Source: Blattamonas nauphoetae (lineage: Eukaryota; Preaxostyla; Oxymonadida). From it: a DNA stretch of 64,000 bases. Below, piece after piece: positions 43,396 to 54,517 of the stretch. The translations under genes were made by a program, and so were the position numbers. The stretch lies in the NCBI GenBank assembly GCA_033064195.1, contig JARBJD010000069.1, positions 229,392 to 293,391 of the forward strand, written 5' to 3'. A model generated the notes under the pieces. It saw only the letters and a list, made by a program, of their open reading frames with translations, had not been told where the DNA came from and did no database searches. Position 1 is the stretch's first letter. The number at the start of each line of letters is the position of its first letter.

Positions 43396-46300
43396 GTTGA
43401 AAGGAAAGTCTAAAGGAAGCAAAGAGAGAACCAAAAAGAAGAAGCCTTCTAGTGTTTGCTTCGATTCGATGATCTTCTTTGGCCGTGACCCCCATCGGGG
43501 CTGGCACCTCCTGGAGAACAAGTTCTGGTTAAAGATGATGAGAAGAAACAGAGGAGGAGGGCTTGATGATCAATCACCCGCACTGCTGTCTCCTCGACCA
43601 GCCCTCCCCCACTTTGGTCTTCATTATGCTCACCTCTCGTTCCTTCATCCTCTTCTCGCTTTCCAAATCGAGTGAGGGCATCCGCTGATGAGAGCCTTCT
43701 TCCAATCCTCTCATGTTGATGGACATACAAATCAACATTTTTAAATTGATCCACTCGATCGCAATCGCGATATCTATTCGCCTGTCTCTCTGTTCGCATT
43801 CCAAATCGATTCCTTCTCAACCAGGCGAGAGACCCATTGGTGACGCCGTGCACTTGCTCCTCTTTCACAGACCTCACTCCTTCAATCCAGAGAAAAACAT
43901 ACCGAGACTGTGCATCTCCACGCTTCACTCCCTCTGCCAACCCCATCTGTCACCCTCAAACAAACTCTCTCCTTCAGACTCTGCACAGTCCTCCCTGTGG
44001 AGATATTCTCACGCATATCATCCTCACATCCTGTTCATTTGCTCCCCATCACTTCGCCAATGGTGATCTTTTCTTTCCACGACTATCCTCCAAATTGAGA
44101 ACAAGTGTGGGGATGCGCTGCTCACGCTGGTCATCGACATCTTCTTCACAGTTTCTCACACGCATCGGGAGTGATGCGGGAAGTACAATGGGCCGAATGC
44201 GATCTGTTTATGACAGTTTGACCTGTGGTATAGTCCCACTTCAATCACTGACACCTCCATTTCATATCTCCATCTCCCTCATGTCCATTGATTGATGATC
44301 CCCTTCATTGAGATTCCTTTCCAAAGAATGTGTCTGCGCATGTTTAAGAAGGATGACGAACGTTGTTTGTTGTCAGACATCCATCCTCTGCATTTCGGAG
44401 TTCCTCATCGACACAGCCTCGATCAACAGTGTCCGTTTCCGTCGTTGGACATTGGTGGGGGTTAAACAGCAGAGCATTCTGCCCTTTTTCATCACATCAC
44501 TCGAAGTTAGCACCTTGGAGAAAAGAAAAGTCGACTATCTTCCGGCTGTCCATATCCAGGATGACCAAGAGAACGATGTGGGCAGTTCTACGATTCTCGT
44601 TCGCAGTCCGAATCCTTCTGATTCCAGAGTATATCTGGTTGATTTCAGCTGTGTTCTTGAAACGATGAAGCAGCCCCTCCTGAACTCGCATGAACTTCGT
44701 TTCTGATCCACCTTCCGTCGGTGTCTTTAATTGAGCTTAAATACTACTTCACTCCCATCTCTAATCAAGAAGACAGTTCGCTTGTTCACAATCCCTGTTC
44801 CAAAGGGATCTTTGGGGAGTTGCTCATTGTCGCAGCATCGTGAAGGAGTGTCGTGAATGTGGTCGTGTTCTCTGCTGGTCAGTCGAACATGAAAACACTA
44901 CAAACATCTATTGAACAAATGTTGAGTGAGGCGACTGCGATGGAATATCGATCAGAGACGTTTTTGATGTGGTTGTGTCACGTACCGCCAAATCCGAGAT
45001 GAAGATGGAAATCTGGTTCCACTTCTCTTCTCCCAATTCAATCTTCAACGACACCAAACGATCCTGGTGTCGTTGAGGCATTAGAAGATCGGCCTATTAC
45101 ATCTGTCACGGCTGCCAATCGATTTAGCTTCTGCATCCTCTTCCTTATCGACAACGGATCCTCATTTCCTCTCGGGAAGAGCCGCATCAAATTGACACCT
45201 TCCCATGGATCGAGGAGCAACTCTCCGTTTCATCTTCACACAGAAGACCAATTCCGTTGATGTCTTCCGCTCTGTCCACACACTGTCCAACCCGACAGGC
45301 TTCTTTCTCCTCACTTCGGCATCGCATTCGACTCGCCACGAGCACCTCGTGTTTCATATTGTTGATGCTGCAGATGAGGCGAACAGGAAAGGGAGTATAG
45401 ATTGATCGGTTATTCTGCGACCGGCACCATTGGAGAGGGTAGTTGAGAGGTATGATTGAAGACTTGATTTCGACGTGTCCGAACGCACAGTGTCTGAACC
45501 GTTCGTCGACGAGAGGGAGTGAAGATGACGAAGGATGGAGTGACCCCATTCACTCTTCTCTGATTATCATTCAATTCCAAGATCGCGATCATCCAGGAGA
45601 AGCCTCTCTCCTTTGATGTGAGCGAGCTTGGCACGATTGTGGATGAGAGGTCGTTAGTGAGCAGACAAGAGTCTTATATGTAGGTTTACTCATCCTCTCC
45701 AAATGTGATTGTCGAATTGTCAACTTCAGGCTTGATTTATACATCCAATGTTTCTGGAGCCGTTTCAGAGTGTCGTTCTCAAAGTTCAAGTGAAAGCTCC
45801 TCTGCACACTTTCGCAAAGAATTGTTCGAAGTTCGTTCCCGTTGTTCATTGATTGTCGAAGAGTAGTGGGTTCATCCTGGGTAAAGTGTTATTATTTTCA
45901 AGCTTGATGTGTCGCGTCTGTTGTGCGTATTTTAAATCCAATTGGCATTTCTGCTTCACCCGCTTCAGGATATTTCGGCGAATGATCTGGATGATCTGAC
46001 ACTTCCCGCAATTCATTCTTCTGACCGTGCCGAGGGGATTGCAGATCGCAGTGTGCCCTCAAGAGTTCTTTGTGGCTTAAATTCTGAAGGACCACAGGAA
46101 TGTGGATAGAAGCGGAACTATCTCGCTTCTTCCGATAGTGCAGGTGAGATTCCTGACTCGTATTCGAGACATCAACGATGGACATGTTCCAGATTTGGTT
46201 GACGTGAAATTCTCACGGTAGTCAGGAAGAACATGATTCGATGGAAATATTGACATAAGGACGGTCCTGGATTGTCTGCATTCCAGTAGTTGCCCGGAGC

Positions 46301-47725
46301 TCGTAAATCATCCTGTAAGACAGTCCATAAAACCCACGTCTGGCCGGCCTGATAAAGATCAATCATCTTGGTCACGCAGTGTGTGAAACCAAACATTCCA
46401 TTCACACAAGTTAACTATTAATAAATGAGCACGTTCATCATGTGAACTCCCCCTTCGTTCCTCCAAATGTCTGGATTTGGAGGCCACGAGTTGCAGACCA
46501 CGAATGGATTGTACTTTGTTCCGCGAGATCAACGGTCCTCCCAATATCAACGTTCATAGTTGTAGAAACTCGAAGCTGAAACCAGAAACTAATTTGGGAC
46601 GTCTAAATTGTCGATCTGGTGCTAAAGTCCTCCAGGCGATCAGAAAGTCTCCCTCTGTCGGTCTGTACCCGTTAAAAACCAACGTAAACGATCGTGGTCG
46701 ATTTGTGAAGTCTGAGGGACGTCCAGACTCAGCTTGCGTTCTATCGGATCGTCGGACATGATCCACTGGTCTAGCCTCTTGTGTACGAACAACCATCATT
46801 TCTAGAGCTTGTATTGTGACGCCATGATGTGTTTGATTCTGGGGAATGGCGACGTCTGCCACCATTCTCCTTTGTTTCCTCATCGTGTGGCGATGTCACT
46901 GAGCAGCGTTTCCTGAAAGAGATTCTCCAGCGTGAGAGAAATCTGGGTGCTGTCCGCACTGTAATATGTTTCGAGGATGAATCACGTATTATTTTTTAAC
47001 CTTTGAGTTCGTGGGCGCAACTTAAAGCATCAACTGGGGTGGGCAGCTCGTTCAGTCCTTTTGGAAAACATGAGTCATCGATACGACTCGGAATCGGTGT
47101 TTTGTCCAACCTCCCTCGCGATCGGCATGATCAAAGTCTTCATTTGTCCAAAGCAGATGTCCGATCCCACGGAGTTCGACACGTACGAAATATAGTGTGT
47201 CACTGCTATTCGCCTCAAGGGTATGATACTCGATCGCGAATAACAATTGTATTCGTGCGAAATGACACTAAACACCTTGAATCAGTACTTCCGGTCGAAC
47301 GGTGTTTGATCAAGAAACATGGGCTATTCGACAAAATTTTGAGTTCTGAGAATTATGTTGATATCGGTTCCAATGATGTCCGAAATGTATGACACCCTGG
47401 TCCACCTCCTCGTCTTCCTTGTTCGCTGCGCTTGTCGTTTCCTGGTGGTGTACTGTAGTCATGTGTTCTGTCCCTGCCTTTAATCTCGGGTTGTGTCGCC
47501 TCGGTGAACCTCGTCGCAATCAACTCCAGTGATTATGAGGTGTAGTTGGTGAAGTAACTTCTTCGTTTGACACAAAAATGACTGAATGGTGTTAGGTTGA
47601 ATAAACAGCCAGTTCGTCGTTATGTCCATTCTTAACAAGGAATTGAGAAAAACGTTTGTATCTTAACAAAACAGTTTTGCGAGAAAAGACGAGGAGGCTT
47701 CGTTATTTTGTTGAAAGAATCTCAG
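43396..47725. other. 4.3 kb of degenerate DNA between inverted repeats
   Basis: No intact gene. Frames up to ~130 codons (44308..44706, 47003..47392) show no clear domain. One plus-strand stretch, about 46905..46997, reads EQRFLKEILQRERNLGAVRT then VICFEDESRIIF before a stop. The 'F-x-DES-R' run resembles the second catalytic Asp region of Tc1/IS630-like DDE transposases. This might be a decayed transposon body; the match is weak. Confidence 0.3.
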
Positions 47726-47803
47726 ATCGGCCAGCCCATTTCAGGTACTCGCTGTGTTGAGGAGCCCTCGTTTGGGCTTGGAGTGACCAGAGGGAACTCC
47801 ATG
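47726..47803 (-). repeat. Right member of the long-range inverted repeat
   Basis: Reverse complement of 43028..43085, extended outward by a segment shared with 43350..43395 (GAGTGACCAGAGGGAACTCC on the plus strand). Confidence 0.65.
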
Positions 47804-48706
47804 ATCAATGCATCGAGTGTCGCTGCAGGGTGAGTGCTTGCCTTCCCTCTTCATCTCCCGTCGAGGGGAGAGGGACGAGGGACGGGTTGGGGCATTGACG
47901 AAGAAGCCTTTTGGTTCTTCCGTCTTTCCGAAGGGTCGAGGACGATCGACCATCGAGCAATACTGGTGAGAGAGAATCCCATCTCATCATTGCGATCGTT
48001 CTTCATGCAGGCTGCATCCAACACGTCAATCCAGTCTCTCATGACATCCTCGTGCATTCGCTTGTCCGAGAAAGCAAAGCGTTGAGGATCGACAGAACGG
48101 TGACGTTGCAGTTCGCGTCGAGCAGAGTCAATCCGTGTCGACAGCTCGTTCCAACAAGCACTCCAGCATCACTCACTCGTCGTCAGATATCAACTGGGAT
48201 GCTATGCCAATGCTGCATTCTTCGCGATGCCCGAGCCGCTGGCGAGTCCTGTGCTCCACCAATCTCGACACGACCATCCCTTCTCACTGATGGCACAGAT
48301 CATCCAAAATCACATTCCTGCTGCATCCCCCAAGATTGCAGTCAAAGGGCGGTGGATAGGGAAGACGAATTCTCAGCAATCTGAAGTGTATGGCTGAGAA
48401 ATGCTGACGCACCTGGCGAGCGATCAGTTCCGATGAAAGGGGGAGACGGGGAGATGGAGTGAGTTGGGTTTGATTCTTCGTTTTCGAATTCCTGTAAAAT
48501 GCTTGTTTCGTGACAATTCTGTTAGTGTTGTGGGCTTTTGTTGAAACGCGGGTGCATGATGGTTGGAATGAACAACACATTCCAGTCAATCATTCAGGCA
48601 CACCATGATGTGATACCAGAGCCTACAAAGCTCACACACACGAGCAGTGTTTGTTGTTCAAAGAAGACACAAACAGTTCCAAAGGTTCGCTGGCTCTTGT
48701 CAGTTT
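47804..48706. repeat. Relics of the common flank, downstream of copy 9
   Basis: 47915..47980 is a worn copy of the shared flank (TTTCCGAAGGGTCGAGGACG). 48310..48470 matches 18110..18290 downstream of copy 2. 48640..48706 has the usual approach to a family stop codon. No gene is seen. Confidence 0.5.
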
Positions 48707-50259
48707 CTACCGACACAGTGGTGTGTTCATGCCCAGGAAGTTGTTCCATTTGATCGACAAGGCAACAATACGGCCTACTCTCCTTTCGTTTTGGTCGTGT
48801 TGCAGCTTTTCCTCTATCACATCGTCGATGCCCTCCATTCTCAACATTCGATGAATGGTCCTCCCAGTTTTTTGCACTTCTCCGCCTTGTCCGTTCCAGT
48901 CCAGCTGGGCATCGACCATGTAATATATAAAAAACCAGATTGCCCATTCAAATGGGAAAAATGTGAGACAACTTGGGCTTGTGAGAACGACAGGCATATT
49001 CAAGACCAAATCCATTGTCGGTTGATAATAAGGAGATATTTGGAGGAGGCGGGCGAGGACCTCCAGAAAAGACTCGGATTGGTCTCCATCGATGATCGAA
49101 AATCGGTTCACGCACAAATGGCAAATATACCTTTCCGAAGGTCTCACAACTTGCTGAAAAATCATCTTGTGAATAGCCTGTTGTTCATCATGATCTTCAA
49201 TCTCGAGTTGGTCGAGACCATCCTGAGTTGAGAGCGTGAGACAGAACACGATGATAGTACCCGGATAAACCCGTTAAGTCGGATAAACCCGTTACCAACA
49301 TACCCCACTTCACATTGAAACTTTTATTATGACGACTGATATGTTGTGCTTGAAAGAAAGTTATTGTTCGAATTCTGAAATGATTTGTCCCCGGTTCAGA
49401 TGTTTGATCGAGGTCAATGTGTCAGTTCAAATCGATGAATGACCAGCCACGACACCCTGTATGTGATGCTGAGTACAAAGAGGTCGTATCTCAATGTACC
49501 ATCCCTTGGACGCCTGGGAAGATATTGGCTAAGTTCCGAGCACATTTCGACTTACATTTTTCTCATTCCATTTCACAGTCATTCTTTCAACAGTGACTCC
49601 TGTTTTAAAAATAACAAAAAGAGTAATGATCGGGAAGTGGAAGGATAATTTTAGTGAAGAGGGGGGACTGCTATGCTCATGTGGAATGGTTAACGGGTTT
49701 ATCCGCTCTAACGGGTTTGTCCGACCACTATGATCATCATTAGATAGACGTGGATATCAACTGCTTCTGCAAAAGAGAGAGATTGTAGATTGAGACTGAT
49801 GACGATTTGAGGGAGCAGATCAGCTTTAACGAGGGCTAGTCGGATGTTAGGTGAACACAAATAGATCAGAGGTCTGAGTATCTTCATCGTTGTGGTGGTG
49901 ATAACCTGACTGGGTGAGGAAAGGAGTACCCCAATGGATTGTGTGAAGCTTGCTACAGAATCATCAGTGGTTAGCCCAAAGCTCCCGAGAAAAGCATCGG
50001 CTGAATCTCTGCCAGACGGAATCACAGATTCTAGAAATTTCACCGCTTTCGCTTCCACAGAGACATTAAGAGTAGGCTGTAACTGCACTGTTGCAATAAG
50101 AGATCGAAAGAGAACGATCTTTTCATCTTCAGATTTAGGTTTTTCTTCATTCCAATTCAGGAACGGTGAGCAATCCATAAAACAAGCTACATGAGGGAAG
50201 GACATATTAGCGCACGTTGCATTTGAGGAAGCGTCTGATTTCTCGTCAATCATGGTCAT
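48707..50259 (-). pseudogene. FLNWDEE-family copy 9, split by a 474-bp element
   Basis: N-terminal part 50259..49735: MTMIDEKSDASSNATCANMS, CFMDCSPFLNWNEEKPKSED, QSIGVLLSSPSQVITTTTM, LVKADLLPQIVISLNLQSLS and IHVYLMMI. C-terminal part 49255..48707: IVFCLTLSTQDGLDQLEIE, ERYICHLCVNRFSIIDGDQS, MPVVLTSPSCLTFFPFEWAI and the end GMNTPLCR. Removing the element with one copy of a 5-bp duplication gives 1074 nt, 357 residues, without any other break. An open frame extends upstream to 50523, but the ATG at 50259 has the standard box 23 nt before it. Confidence 0.78.
49256..49729. mobile_element. 474-bp TIR element, 5-bp target duplication ATGAT
   Basis: Ends AGTACCCGGATAAACCCGTT and, reversed, AGTGGTCGGACAAACCCGTT. 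Each end carries two tandem CGGAYAAACCCGTTA units. The flanks are ATGAT at 49251..49255 and 49730..49734. No coding capacity is seen. The 5-bp duplication separates it from the TA and 3-bp elements nearby. Confidence 0.78.
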
Positions 50260-50534
50260 TCTTTCTGTTTTAGCGAAAAAACTCTCGTTATGGGTCAGAA
50301 CTGGATGTGAATCAAAGAAAGAGATTGTGATGAAATGGATGTCAGAAAGGAAGAACAGAAAGGCAACTAATGAAGATCCTGACGATTCAGGAACGATGAT
50401 GGAGCTTGTGAACGAGGTGAGATGAACAAGACGAAGGACGAATGCAGAAGAAGAGACGGATGTGTCAAAAGGAGCGGTTTCACGCCGTTTTTTCTTCCAT
50501 TCTTTTCGATTCGTCCAATCCACAACGAAGTCGT

Positions 50535-50770
50535 GTTTTTATGACGACGTTTCTGGCTGAAGAAAGGAGCACAACAATGGATAGCACGAATGTGGTCGAA
50601 GATCCATCAGCGATTGGCGCGAGGTTGCTGAGAAGAGCGTCTGCTCATGGATGACCATTTTGGGCAATAGATTTCAGAGATGGCTCGGCCGTTGCTTCCA
50701 GAGTATCATCAAACGCAGGTTGGAACTTCAAAATAGCAACCAGGCACAGAATGACAACCATCACTTTCGG
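50535..50770 (-). pseudogene. Fragment of a FLNWDEE-family gene
   Basis: On the plus strand CTGGCTGAAGAAAGGAGCAC, then ATGGATAGCACGAATG and GGTTGCTGAGAAGAGCGTCT, follow the family coding sequence around the 'LISSASQ...FVQ...ADAFL' region. It continues to the segment coding 'VxLQPxFD' near 50715. Frames are broken and both ends are missing. Confidence 0.55.
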
Positions 50771-51675
50771 CGAAGCGAGCACAGCACAACACAGTTCGGT
50801 GCTTTCCCACAAGACACAAGTCCAATCTTCAACAGCAGTTAGTCAAGCAGTACAATCTCTCTCAATGCAAGTGAAGAGAAGTCTCCATGTTTGTCTGTGT
50901 CCCCAAAAGAATCGCCTTCAGCGCTGTTGGTCATCTCGTCCACATTTTCAGTGATATACAACACTCACATTTCCAGCCAGAAGCCAGTTTCTCCATTTCA
51001 GGGCATCGCTGGCTCACCATCGTCAACAGCCATCCTTCCAGTGCAACAGCCATCCCAGACATAGTTTGTTCTGGCGAGTCCATTGTGGCAGTGTGAGTGG
51101 CAATGGGACAGTCCCTTCGTCTCCACACCATCCAACGATGGGCGTGTTGCTTGGCTCCGATTCACGAGGAAGGTCGCAGTTGGAAGAGAGACATCGTTTC
51201 GATCTGATTTCTCGTTCTGCATTATTCTTCCTTCCGCAGCTCGTTTCAGGTGAGAGAGATCAGCCACTGGGTGGTGTGCACGAACAACCATTTAGATTCT
51301 GTCGCATTTCCGAAGAGTTGACGACGATCGACGATGTGGATCGATTCGGAAATGATATCACATCGGCGTCCACAACAGAAGACGATCCTGTGGCACAATC
51401 ACAAATCAAAGATCTCACACAAACCGCTGTCAATCGTCAGGATCGACAGTTTCCATTTCAGAGCAGTTGGAGCAGTGTGAAGGTGGCAGCGATGGAGGAG
51501 AGTGTGGCGACCATCGAGGGAGGGAGACCGGCGAGAGAGAATCCGAATCGTTCCGGCAAATGAAACCATGAGGTGATGTCAGAGCCGACAAAGAGCACGC
51601 AAACAGTGTTTGTGGTCCAAAAGAAGGAAGAAACTGTTCAACAGGTTTGCCGGGTTCTGTTTGATTCTATTCGAG
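50771..51675. repeat. Large duplicated flank, partner of 33500..34320
   Basis: Same order of blocks as 33500..34320: CACAGCACAACACAGTTCGG, CATCCTTCCAGTGCAACAGC, GGTGGTGTGCACGAACAACC, ATCCTGTGGCACAATCACAA, AAACCATGAGGTGATGTCAG. It lies downstream of copy 10 just as its partner lies downstream of copy 7. Confidence 0.65.
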
Positions 51676-52740
51676 TTACGGAAGGTTCACGCCCAGCATG
51701 TTGCTCCATCTGATCGATTCGGCAACAATTGACCATGATCTCGATCCAGTTTTGTGGTTTTGCAGCTTTTCTTCAGTCACATCTTCGATGCCCTCCATTC
51801 TCAACATTCGATGCACTGACTTCCACATCTGTCGTGTTTCTCCCATTTTCTTGTTCAATTCTAGCTGGGTATTGTTCATTCGATACAGAAAATACCAGAT
51901 TACGTACTCATCTTCTAAGAATGTGAGACAACTTGGGATCGTGAGAACAACTGGAATATGAAGAACAAAATCCATTGTCGGGTGATAATATGCACATCTC
52001 CGGAGGAGGCGAGCAAGAAAAACCATGAATGCATTCGACATGTTCCAATCGACGATCGAATAGCGGTTCACGCACAAATGGCAAATATACTTCGCCGAAG
52101 GGGCGACAATTTGCTGCAAAACCGTCTCGTGAACAGCTTGTTGTTCATTGTGACCTTGAAATCTGAGTTTGTTGAGACCATCCGGAGTTGAGAGCCTGAG
52201 AGAATAGGAGATGATTGACACGAGACAGGTGTGGATACCGACTGCATCTACAAATGAAAGAGACTGTGGGTTGAGAGTGGTGATGATTTGAGGGATCAGA
52301 TCAGCTTTGACGAGGGCAAGTCCGACGGCAGCTGATAACAAGAAGTTCACTTGGTTGAGCATCTCCATTGCTGCTGTAATGATAACCTGACTGGCTGAAG
52401 AAATGAGCACCACAATGGATTGTATGAAGTTGGTCAAAGATTCATCAGTGGTTTGTCCAAAGCTGCTGAGAAAAGCGTCGGCTGATTCTCTATCAGACGG
52501 ATGCAAAGATCCGAGAAAATTCACGGCTTTAGTTTCGAAAGAGTCATCAAATGAAGGCTGAAACTTCACAGAGGCTACGAGAGATCGAAAGACAACTGCT
52601 TGTTCATGTTTTGATTCAAAAGGTCTTTCATCCCAATTCAAGAAAGGAGAACAGTCTGGAGAACATGACAAGCAGTGGGAAGAAATACCAGGGCAAAAGG
52701 AATCAGTGGAGGAGGAAGTCTTCGTGACCAAATCACTCAT
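51676..52740 (-). CDS. FLNWDEE-family helical protein, copy 10 (intact, 354 aa)
   Basis: 1065 nt from the ATG at 52740 (TTG at 52761 in frame). N-terminus MSDLVTKTSSSTDSFCPGIS, SPDCSPFLNWDERPFESKHE, then INFIQ-type helices, LVKADLIPQIITTLNPQSLS, AKYICHLCVNRYSIVDWNMS, IPVVLTIPSCLTFLEDEYVI, HRMLRMEGIEDVTEEKL, and a shorter end, WSNMLGVNLP. Three residues are lost at the very C-terminus relative to most copies. The N-terminal half is almost identical to copy 8, upstream box included. Function is unknown. Confidence 0.8.
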   Translation of the reverse strand: MSDLVTKTSSSTDSFCPGISSHCLSCSPDCSPFLNWDERPFESKHEQAVVFRSLVASVKFQPSFDDSFETKAVNFLGSLHPSDRESADAFLSSFGQTTDESLTNFIQSIVVLISSASQVIITAAMEMLNQVNFLLSAAVGLALVKADLIPQIITTLNPQSLSFVDAVGIHTCLVSIISYSLRLSTPDGLNKLRFQGHNEQQAVHETVLQQIVAPSAKYICHLCVNRYSIVDWNMSNAFMVFLARLLRRCAYYHPTMDFVLHIPVVLTIPSCLTFLEDEYVIWYFLYRMNNTQLELNKKMGETRQMWKSVHRMLRMEGIEDVTEEKLQNHKTGSRSWSIVAESIRWSNMLGVNLP

Positions 52741-52775
52741 TCTGTCGGATTCTGAAGTCAATCACTCGTTATGGG

Positions 52776-53204
52776 ACAGAATGAAGAATCAAACGATGAC
52801 ACTGAGATGAAATTGACACCCAAAATGAAGAACAAAAAAGTCAACCAACGAAGATTGGAACGATTCATGATGATGACGAAGTCTGTGAACATCGATGTGG
52901 TTGGTGTCGTTCATTTTCACAACATTTCACCTCTTCAATGGCCAGATGATGCAGACACAAATCAAAATCCACAATCCAACTCAGACAAAGAAGATCAGGG
53001 TGTGTATCCAGCGTGGTGGAGAGTGTTGGAGTGAATCACTGTTCATAATCAAGAGTGCGAGTGAGGTCAATCACCGTTCAAATCAATAGAGCGAAAGAGT
53101 GTTGTTGAAATCACAAGAAAACGAGGAAGGGGGGCGGGAGATGGCTGAGTGTGGATATCGAAGTTTGTTATTCCGTTCGGGTATTCGCTGGATCCTGTCT
53201 GTTT
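52776..53204. other. Spacer, no gene seen
   Basis: The first ~100 bases repeat the upstream flank of copy 3 (22496..22590), with GATGACACTGAGATGAAATTG split by one change. The rest is unassigned. Confidence 0.4.
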
Positions 53205-53245
53205 CTATTCCTGTTCCGGAAGGTTCATGCCCCGCTGGTTCCAAA
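53205..53245 (-). pseudogene. Relic of the 3' end of a family gene
   Basis: On the minus strand it codes WNQRGMNLPEQE then TAG, the typical family ending (WNNLLGMNLP...). It is preceded downstream by the usual flank. Upstream of it the family sequence stops abruptly, so only this tip survives. Confidence 0.55.
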
Positions 53246-53812
53246 TCCGGAACGATCCATTGGCATCAGATGACGAAGTTCGAGATGTGGATGACGACGT
53301 TCAGGACAGTGTTGCGTGATGTGTTTGGGGGAGAGCATCGTTGTGTTGGTGACGATCTGGCCAACAGACGAGTCGCAAGGGAGGGAGTGTTGGTCGCTGT
53401 CTGTCATTGGATGATGGGAGATTCGGATGAATTTCGGATTCAACTGTCGTGTCGACTTGGCCAGCATCGTAAAAACAAGAAGAACAATGTCTTCAAATTG
53501 ATTTGCGACGGGTCCTTCCGTTTCCCCTCCAAATTTGAAGCATATCGAACTCGACGTTTTGCTTATCCAAGCTGTGCAACCACGAGGGAGGTGAAGTGAG
53601 TTGGAGGGGACTGCGGTGAATTAATGTCGCAACCACGATGGAGAAGGAGTGTGGCGACCATCGAGCAAAATAGCCGCGAGAGAATCTCAATCGTTCCGGC
53701 AAACCAAACCATGAGGAAACGCAAGAGCCGACAAAGATTTCAAAGAAACGGTCTTGTTGCCAAATGACGCCAGAAACTGGTCGAAAGATTCGCTGGTTCG
53801 TTCGTGTTTCTA
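53246..53812. repeat. Unassigned DNA, then common 3' flank of copy 11
   Basis: 53246..53630 shows no gene. 53640..53810 is a worn copy of the shared flank (GAGTGTGGCGACCATCGAGC, AAACCATGAGGAAACGCAAG). Confidence 0.45.
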
Positions 53813-54517
53813 TCAACGCCGTTGAGGGTTCACGCCCTGCTGGTCGTGCCATCTGATCGATTGTTGAACAATCAATCTTCCAAAGTATCCGTTTTGGTCG
53901 TTTTGCAGCTTTTCCTCAATCAAAGCTTCGATGCCCTCCATTCTCAACATTCGATGCACTGTCTTCCACATCTGTTGCTGCACTCCCTTTGTTTCGTTCC
54001 ATTCCCACTGGGCATTGTTCATGTTGTACAAAAACAGAAAGATTGATTGTTCTTTTTCGATGATTGTGAGACAACTCGGGATCGGGAGAACGACGGGCAT
54101 ATGAAGAACCAAATCCATTGTTGGTTGATAATATGGACATATTTGGAGGAGGTGAGCAAGAAGAAACATGAATTCACTCGACATGTCGCCATCGATGATC
54201 GAATAGCGGTTGACGCACAGATGCCTGATATACTTCTCCGAAGGCACCAGAACTTGCTGAAAAACCGTCGTGTGAACAGCTTGTTGTTCATTCCCATCTT
54301 CAATTCCGAGTACTGCGAGATAATATGGAGTTGTGAGCCGTACAGAATGGGAAATGCTTTCCAGGAGAGAAGTGTGTATATCGACTGCTTCGGTTGGAGA
54401 GAGAGATAGGGGATTGAGAGTGTTGATAAGTTGAGGTATCAGATCAGCTTCGACGAGGGGAAGGAGGACTTCAGCTGAACAGTCATGAACAACATGGGTC
54501 AATATTTTTGACATCAT
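53813..54517 (-). pseudogene. FLNWDEE-family copy 11, lacking the N-terminal third
   Basis: Starts within the family at MMSKILTHVVHDCSAE and runs open through LVEADLIPQLINTLNPLSLS, EKYIRHLCVNRYSIIDGDMS, VVLPIPSCLTIIEKEQSIF and VHRMLRMEGIEALIEEKL to GVNPQRR. The missing part ends within a few codons of the site where the palindromes sit in copies 6 and 8 and the 348-bp element sits in copy 5. A larger insertion or a deletion may have occurred there. The FLNWDEE part is not found upstream to 55 kb. Confidence 0.65.
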
